A stretch of DNA of 48,969 nt from Lachnospiraceae bacterium. GTDB taxonomy: Bacteria > Bacillota > Clostridia > Lachnospirales > Lachnospiraceae. The stretch is from the NCBI GenBank assembly GCA_014804365.1, contig JAAUZX010000017.1, positions 72,659-121,627 of the forward strand. Reading direction: 5' to 3'. Position numbers and translations under genes: made by a program. Under the pieces are notes generated by a model. It searched no databases and was not told where the DNA came from. It saw nothing but the letters and a program-made list of their open reading frames with translations. Position 1 is the first letter of the stretch, and the number at the start of each line of letters is the position of its first letter. Shown here in pieces: positions 43,738 to 48,969 of this stretch.

Positions 43738-45732
43738 ATGAAAAAGAAAATTCTGGTTATCGGCGGCACAAGGTTTTTCGGGATTCCGATGGTTCATAGA
43801 CTGTTGGCGGACGGTCATTATGTGACGATAGCGACCCGCGGCAGGAGTGGAGATGACTTCGGTGATTCGGTGGAGCGGATCATCATGGACCGCTCAGATG
43901 CAGAGAGTATGCGCAGGGCGCTTGCAGGGAAGTATTTTGATGTTGTTATAGATAAGATCGCTTACTGTTCCAATGACATCAGATCAATTATGGAAGTGAT
44001 CGACTGCGGATGTTATCTCTATATGTCAACAACTGCGGTATATCGGCCGAAGCATATGGACACGGTGGAGGAGGAGTACGACGGGGCGGATGAGAATCTG
44101 ATCTGGTGCGACAGGGCGGACTTTCCGTATGACCAGATTAAGAGACAGGCGGAGTGTGCGCTGCGTATGTGCTATGATGACAGGAATTGGATGGCCGTAC
44201 GCTATCCTTTCGTGATCGGCAGGGATGATTATACGAACCGCATGCTTTTTTACGTGGAACATGTCATGAAGTCGCAGCCCATGTATATCGACAATATTGA
44301 TGCGCAGATGGGCTATATACGCTCCGATGAGGCGGGAGAGTTTCTGGCTTATCTGGCGGGCATGGATGATACGGCATGCGCGGCTGATCTGTCCGGTGAT
44401 CAAGGGACTGCGGACCTGGCGGTGGGGTTGTCTGTCAAAGCTGTCAACGGATGTTCTGCCGGTACGATCTCACTTCGGGAGATTATTGATTATGTGGAGA
44501 AGAAAACGCACACGCGGGCGGTTCTGGACAGCGCGGGAGATCCTGCGCCCTATAACGGCGAGCCGAGCTACAGTATCAATACGGATCGGGCACAAGAGCT
44601 GGGATTTCAGTTTACAAGACTGCATGACTGGATCTATGAGCTGATCGATTATTATATTGAGATCGTGGAGAAAAAGGAGATTTTCTCCCATTTCCTGCCG
44701 GAACGGGAAATTCTGTCGGTCAAACCGCACGGCAGTGGGCACATCAATCATACTTTTCTTGTGGCAACAGAGGACGGGCGTAAGTATATCCTGCAGAAAA
44801 TCAATACGGAGATCTTCCGCAATACGTATGAACTGATGGAAAATATTGTGAATGTGACAGCCTATCTTCGGGAGAAAATCATTCGAGCGGGCGGTGATCC
44901 CGAGCGGGAGACTATGACCGTGATTCCGACCAAGGACGGCGCATCATACTACGCCGATGCGCAGGGACAGGACTGGCGGGTCTATCTCTGCATTGAGCAT
45001 ATAACGACTTTAGACCGGGTGGAGCGGAAAGAAGACTTCTACGAGAACGGCCGTGCTTTCGGAAATTTTCAGGCGATGCTGGCGGATTATCCTGCCGAAA
45101 CGCTGCATGAGACGATTCCTGATTTTCACAATACACCGAAACGCTATCAGGATTTCGAACGGGCGGTGGAACAGGATGTGTGCCGCAGAGCGGACAGTGT
45201 GGCGGAAGAGATCAATTTTATCAGAGCGCATAGGGATGAGATGTCCGTTCTTACGGATATGCAGAAACGGGGCGAGCTGCCGCTTAGAATTACGCATAAT
45301 GACACGAAGCTCAATAATATTCTGCTGGATGAGCAGACCCATGCGGCGGTCTGCATCGTGGATCTGGATACGATTATGCCGGGATTGTGCGCCTATGATT
45401 TCGGGGATGCGATCCGTTTCGGAGCCAGTACCGCGGCGGAAGATGAGACCGATGTGAGTAAAGTGTCTCTTTCGCTGGAATTATACGAAGCGTATGCTCG
45501 GGGCTATCTGGCAGGGTGCGGTACCAGTCTGACGGAGAAAGAGATCGAGACGCTTCCTATGGGTGCTAAGATCATTACGCTGGAGCAGGGAATGCGTTTC
45601 CTGACGGACTATTTGCAAGGGGACGTCTATTATCACACGGAGCGTGAGGGACAGAATCTGGACCGCTGTCGGACACAGCTTGCGCTTGTGGCTGATATGG
45701 AACGGAAGTGGGAGCAGATGGAGATAAGTTAG
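43738..45732 (+). CDS. Fused NAD epimerase and NahK-like sugar kinase
   Basis: 664 residues. N-terminal half (1-310): NAD-binding GGTRFFG (9-15), the active YxxxK as YDQIK (about 131-135), and other extended-SDR features. C-terminal half (about 325-660): an APH/choline kinase fold with ITHNDTKLNNILLDE (catalytic Asp near 520) and CIVDLDTIMPGL, plus YDFGDAIRFGA, closely resembling N-acetylhexosamine 1-kinase (NahK/LnpB). The whole would epimerise a nucleotide sugar and phosphorylate a hexosamine. In bifidobacteria these activities are separate enzymes of the lacto-N-biose pathway. GAGG precedes the ATG. Confidence 0.88.
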   Translation: MKKKILVIGGTRFFGIPMVHRLLADGHYVTIATRGRSGDDFGDSVERIIMDRSDAESMRRALAGKYFDVVIDKIAYCSNDIRSIMEVIDCGCYLYMSTTAVYRPKHMDTVEEEYDGADENLIWCDRADFPYDQIKRQAECALRMCYDDRNWMAVRYPFVIGRDDYTNRMLFYVEHVMKSQPMYIDNIDAQMGYIRSDEAGEFLAYLAGMDDTACAADLSGDQGTADLAVGLSVKAVNGCSAGTISLREIIDYVEKKTHTRAVLDSAGDPAPYNGEPSYSINTDRAQELGFQFTRLHDWIYELIDYYIEIVEKKEIFSHFLPEREILSVKPHGSGHINHTFLVATEDGRKYILQKINTEIFRNTYELMENIVNVTAYLREKIIRAGGDPERETMTVIPTKDGASYYADAQGQDWRVYLCIEHITTLDRVERKEDFYENGRAFGNFQAMLADYPAETLHETIPDFHNTPKRYQDFERAVEQDVCRRADSVAEEINFIRAHRDEMSVLTDMQKRGELPLRITHNDTKLNNILLDEQTHAAVCIVDLDTIMPGLCAYDFGDAIRFGASTAAEDETDVSKVSLSLELYEAYARGYLAGCGTSLTEKEIETLPMGAKIITLEQGMRFLTDYLQGDVYYHTEREGQNLDRCRTQLALVADMERKWEQMEIS

Positions 45733-45742
45733 GCAAAAACAC

Positions 45743-45772
45743 TTGATTTTTTTGATAGGGGGGGGGTAGAAT
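45743..45772 (+). promoter_or_regulatory. Promoter with a nine-G tract in its spacer
   Basis: TTGATT (45743-45748), 18-base spacer, TAGAAT (45767-45772). The last nine spacer bases, 45758-45766, are all G. A run of G's of this length slips during replication, so the spacer would shift between 17, 18 and 19 bases and switch transcription of the surface protein downstream on or off, as described for poly-G or poly-C spacers of Neisseria porA and opc. The start codon is 67 bases downstream. Confidence 0.7.
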
Positions 45773-45838
45773 GGGTTTACGTGTCTTTATATTGCGTAGT
45801 AACCCAATAACAGACAAATCATATAAGGAGGACAGAGA

Positions 45839-48800
45839 ATGGGTAAGATAACAAAGCTATATCAGACCAGACGGATTCTGGCCATGATCTTAGCAGTAAC
45901 AATGGTTGTCGGCATGATTCCGTCAACGGCTCTTGCGGCACCCGGCAGTGACGGGGCGCAGACCGTGGAGAACGATGCGGTAGTGCAGACAGCCGAGGGA
46001 ACAGAGGAAGATTCATCGACGGATGCGACAACTTCCGACGATGATAACATGGCGGCAGGCACGGAAGAGACTGTAACCGGAGCTGATGATACGGCGGCGG
46101 ATACGGGAGATACCGTAACCGGCGACGACAATGCGACAGCAAATACAGAAGAAAACGCATCCGACAGCAATGCGGCGGCGGATACAGACAATACGCCGGC
46201 GGCAGCGGATGAGCCGGCACCCCGCGCGGAGAAGCCGGTATACGAGATCGTTACGAATGATCTGGAGACGACAGCTGTCTATACGGGATATTCCGTGTTT
46301 GATCTGGGCAGTGTACAGCTTAAGAAGACGGAAAACGGCAGTTCTGAGACGGAACCTGCGTTGGATGCAGGCGTGACTTATGTATGGAAGGTGCAGGGTA
46401 CGGGCGGGAACTATACCGCTATGGCAGCAGGCGCGGAACCGATTAGTGTGGGAACTTATGAACTCACTTTGTCCTATCCGGCAGTCACGGATGTGCACGA
46501 TGGCGCGGAGAAGAAAGTGACCTGTGAGATCACGAAGGCGCCTGTAAAAATCCTGGTTGGTGATTATGAAGACGGAAGGATTATGGTAGCGCCGGGTACA
46601 CTGAAGGAGACGGTAAAGCCGGTGGTTACCCGTGTTGAATCAGCGATGTCTGCCCTTGATCCGGAAGATCTGGTGCTGACCGTGAACGGTGTTAGAGACG
46701 CGATAACCGGTACGGAGGTCAAGGACGGAACCAAATTAAAGAAAAACGGCGACTATGTCATGGATATTACGCCGGGCTTTAAGGCGGATGCCGCTGCAGA
46801 CCGCAAGGCAGTCTATGCGAATTATGAGTTAGAGTCTTTTACCGCGGATATTGTGGTAACGAATCTGATTGATACGATGGTAGAGGTCAAATTAACAGAT
46901 AAGTGGAAACCGGATGAGGAGACCGAGGCAACTTCGATAACGGCCAAGGTGTATGACGGAAAGCCGGCGGACGCACCGAAGCTCACGGAAGATTATACAT
47001 ACGTGGTAAAATACTATGATGCAGCTTCCGGTGATTATGTGGAACTCAAGGGTCAGGATGACAAGGCAGTTCCGGTAACCGGAGAGTGGGTGGAGTATCC
47101 GGGATACGAGCTGGATCAGGACGGCAAGGTAATGCCGCCGACAGATGCCGGCAGCTATACTTATTATGTGGTTTATGCAGGCGAAGAGGGAATCTATGCA
47201 AAGAGCAACGATGGGATCGATGTAGAGATCGAACCGGCGATGCTCACGGTAGAGGCAACAAATAAGGAATCGCTGAAGGTTCTGGAAGGCACGACCGCGC
47301 AGGAAGTGCTGTCTAAGATTACCTATAAGATAACGAAGGTGACGAATAAAGACGGCAAGGAAACTACCGAAGAAGTTACCGGGGCGATGAAGAAAGGCAG
47401 TGTCTGGGGAACCGGATTCGATGATTCCAATGTGAGCCAGATCTACGAGCCTCTATTCACACTGCAGGAGTCGGAAGACAGCAGCAGTTGGAAGAATATA
47501 GAGGATGCAGGCTACGGATTAGCTGCTGATAAGAAGTACCGCGTTATTTATGACGGAAAGAAGGCAATCTATAACGCAGACGGCACTTACAGCCACAGAA
47601 CGGATGTCAATGACGCCTCCAATATCAACGGCGTTGACCACAATTATGAGACAGATACCACACCTACAGCAGCTGAGAAAGCGATTGCGGTCGAGGTGAC
47701 TCCCGGTGCGGAGGTGGAGATCGATATCACGAAGCTGCTCGGTGATAAGAAGGGCGCTTTAACGATCGCTGATTTGACGGCCAAGACCTATGACGGCAAA
47801 CCGATCTACGGCGCGAGAAGCGAGTATAAGAATGTTGTCGGTGTGAAAACAAAAGAAGGCAATGAGTCGGTCAAAACGCTGTTGAGAGAGTTCACCTATA
47901 CATGGGAGCAGTATTATAATGCAGATGATCTGCTGGATGCGCAGATTCAAGAGGAGAACCAGACAAACGGGTATGCTGACTGGGGTCCCGCAGACGAATA
48001 CGACTGGTATGAGATGAGCAGTACTGATATTTCTCCTAAGAATGCAGGTGTCTACAAGCTGACGATTACCTATGAGGATCAGTATAACGACGGTAAGCTC
48101 TATTATGCGAAGGAGCCTGCGGTGGTGTATTATGCCATTGATCCGGTACAGGTTAAGATCGTACCGAAAGGGGAATATAAGGAGCTGGAAGGACACAATG
48201 GTTATGACCTCTTATACAAGAAACATGACAGCACCACCTATGAGCTTCAGGCAACAGACGGCAGCAAAACTTCTCCGATTGTAAGCGGGGATTTAGTGGA
48301 GCCGAGGTGGGAAGTTATTGAGACCAGACAGCAGGAAGCTCCTGCGGAAGCGATCATAAGCACATATGATTATGAGAATTATTGGGATCTCTATTTTGAA
48401 AGAAATGATAAAGTGTCTTATGTGCTACAGGGAAGTGATCTGGGTCAATTCTACAACTATGAAGATGAAGACGGCTTCTACAACTATGACTTCTATTCGG
48501 ACACCAATTATACATGCTATTCTTCCGAGAAGATAGAAATCGGCGATGCGAATGCGAGTGGTAAGAAAGAAGTAGATCGTAAGGACACATTCTTAAACGG
48601 GTCGGCTCCCATTACCGTAAATCCTATGGGAACCAGGAAGCTGACGATCGAAGTGAATGCGGCTGCATGGGGAACGAAGGAGAAAGTTTATGACGCGAAG
48701 CCTTTTACATTGGAAGAGCTTCTAAAAGGCGGAGTAGTAACCGTAAAGGATGAAGACGGCAAAGAGATTACCGGCAAGGAGCTCAGTGATCTTAGAATCA

Positions 48801-48969
48801 GCTATTTAGCTTGTGCATCGGGCGAAGGATACGCTGATAATCTTGAGTGGATTACGAATGTGGGAGAATACATACTGTATGCGTTTTTCGATGGTAACGA
48901 GACATATGCGCCGTTAAAGAGTCCGGAGAATCCCAGCGAAGATTGGAATGCGGATGACTGGGGCGTGAA
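45839..48969 (+). CDS. Large secreted MBG-repeat surface protein (partial)
   Basis: Open from the ATG at 45839 to the window end, at least 1043 residues, with the stop outside the window. Signal peptide of about 33 residues (MGKITKLYQTRRILAMI...STALAA), then an Ala/Asp/Thr-rich linker (to about 135), then beta-rich modules. The MBG-type YDGKP motif recurs at residues about 370 (KVYDGKP), 649 (KTYDGKP) and 949 (KVYDAKP), about 280-300 apart. Such proteins are surface adhesins or mucin-binding proteins. AAGGAGG precedes the ATG. Possibly phase-variable through the poly-G promoter. Confidence 0.9.
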   Translation, partial: MGKITKLYQTRRILAMILAVTMVVGMIPSTALAAPGSDGAQTVENDAVVQTAEGTEEDSSTDATTSDDDNMAAGTEETVTGADDTAADTGDTVTGDDNATANTEENASDSNAAADTDNTPAAADEPAPRAEKPVYEIVTNDLETTAVYTGYSVFDLGSVQLKKTENGSSETEPALDAGVTYVWKVQGTGGNYTAMAAGAEPISVGTYELTLSYPAVTDVHDGAEKKVTCEITKAPVKILVGDYEDGRIMVAPGTLKETVKPVVTRVESAMSALDPEDLVLTVNGVRDAITGTEVKDGTKLKKNGDYVMDITPGFKADAAADRKAVYANYELESFTADIVVTNLIDTMVEVKLTDKWKPDEETEATSITAKVYDGKPADAPKLTEDYTYVVKYYDAASGDYVELKGQDDKAVPVTGEWVEYPGYELDQDGKVMPPTDAGSYTYYVVYAGEEGIYAKSNDGIDVEIEPAMLTVEATNKESLKVLEGTTAQEVLSKITYKITKVTNKDGKETTEEVTGAMKKGSVWGTGFDDSNVSQIYEPLFTLQESEDSSSWKNIEDAGYGLAADKKYRVIYDGKKAIYNADGTYSHRTDVNDASNINGVDHNYETDTTPTAAEKAIAVEVTPGAEVEIDITKLLGDKKGALTIADLTAKTYDGKPIYGARSEYKNVVGVKTKEGNESVKTLLREFTYTWEQYYNADDLLDAQIQEENQTNGYADWGPADEYDWYEMSSTDISPKNAGVYKLTITYEDQYNDGKLYYAKEPAVVYYAIDPVQVKIVPKGEYKELEGHNGYDLLYKKHDSTTYELQATDGSKTSPIVSGDLVEPRWEVIETRQQEAPAEAIISTYDYENYWDLYFERNDKVSYVLQGSDLGQFYNYEDEDGFYNYDFYSDTNYTCYSSEKIEIGDANASGKKEVDRKDTFLNGSAPITVNPMGTRKLTIEVNAAAWGTKEKVYDAKPFTLEELLKGGVVTVKDEDGKEITGKELSDLRISYLACASGEGYADNLEWITNVGEYILYAFFDGNETYAPLKSPENPSEDWNADDWGV

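Noticed and set aside
45862..46498. Several minus-strand open frames opposite the surface protein start
   Set aside because: The plus strand carries a continuous frame with signal peptide and ribosome binding site; these are shadows.

Overview
The window reads as the chromosome of a low-to-mid G+C Gram-positive anaerobe, most likely a Lachnospiraceae-type Clostridia. Signs of this are GGAGG ribosome binding sites throughout, a reverse rubrerythrin/rubredoxin/PerR cluster, DUF4179-type anti-sigma factors, BceAB-like transporters beside two-component systems, Lachnospiraceae-style lipoproteins, and a giant MBG-repeat surface protein. I see no rRNA, tRNA, CRISPR array, prophage or complete insertion sequence. 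Family names come from reading the translations; no search was run.

Layout. 1-2.6 kb: an amputated DUF4143 ATPase remnant behind a perfect palindrome, an intact DUF4143 ATPase whose promoter lies in another perfect palindrome, and a GNAT enzyme. 2.9-7.1 kb: response regulator, sensor kinase, ABC ATPase and permease (cell-envelope stress type). 7.1-9.8 kb: a small membrane protein, two uncharacterised soluble proteins with a decayed third copy, and a lipoprotein carrying a FliF/YscJ-like ring-building fold. 9.8-11.4 kb: a 33-bp-period tandem repeat followed by a second DUF4143 ATPase. 11.4-20.1 kb: an envelope-stress island with three ECF sigma factors, each beside a single-pass putative anti-sigma factor (one with an FtsX-like ectodomain, one DUF4179), two lipoproteins (one with a von Willebrand A domain), and four ECF-type promoters of the same geometry. 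20.2-25.1 kb: Hsp20, two acetyltransferases, a sugar isomerase plus ROK fructokinase pair, and an HPr-like protein without the active-site histidine. 25.4-31.2 kb: a GHKL/LytTR two-component system divergent from a BceAB-like transporter, with three direct repeats and a MITE-like palindrome between them. 31.2-35.6 kb: an Rpn-type nuclease, a nucleotidyltransferase operon, rubredoxin, reverse rubrerythrin and PerR. 35.8-40.2 kb: a second kinase/regulator pair, an RluA pseudouridine synthase and an AI-2E family membrane protein. 40.3-49 kb: two tandem O-antigen-ligase-like polymerases, an epimerase fused to a NahK-like sugar kinase, and a secreted MBG-repeat protein running off the window end.

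The common theme is sensing and remodelling of the cell envelope: ECF and two-component sensors, export pumps, lipoproteins, glycan polymerases and a surface adhesin. The most striking signals are a run of nine G's between the -35 and -10 boxes of the adhesin gene (a predicted phase-variable promoter), the epimerase-kinase fusion beside twin polymerases, the local ECF regulon, the stand-alone ring-building-motif lipoprotein, and the perfect palindromes at the DUF4143 genes.
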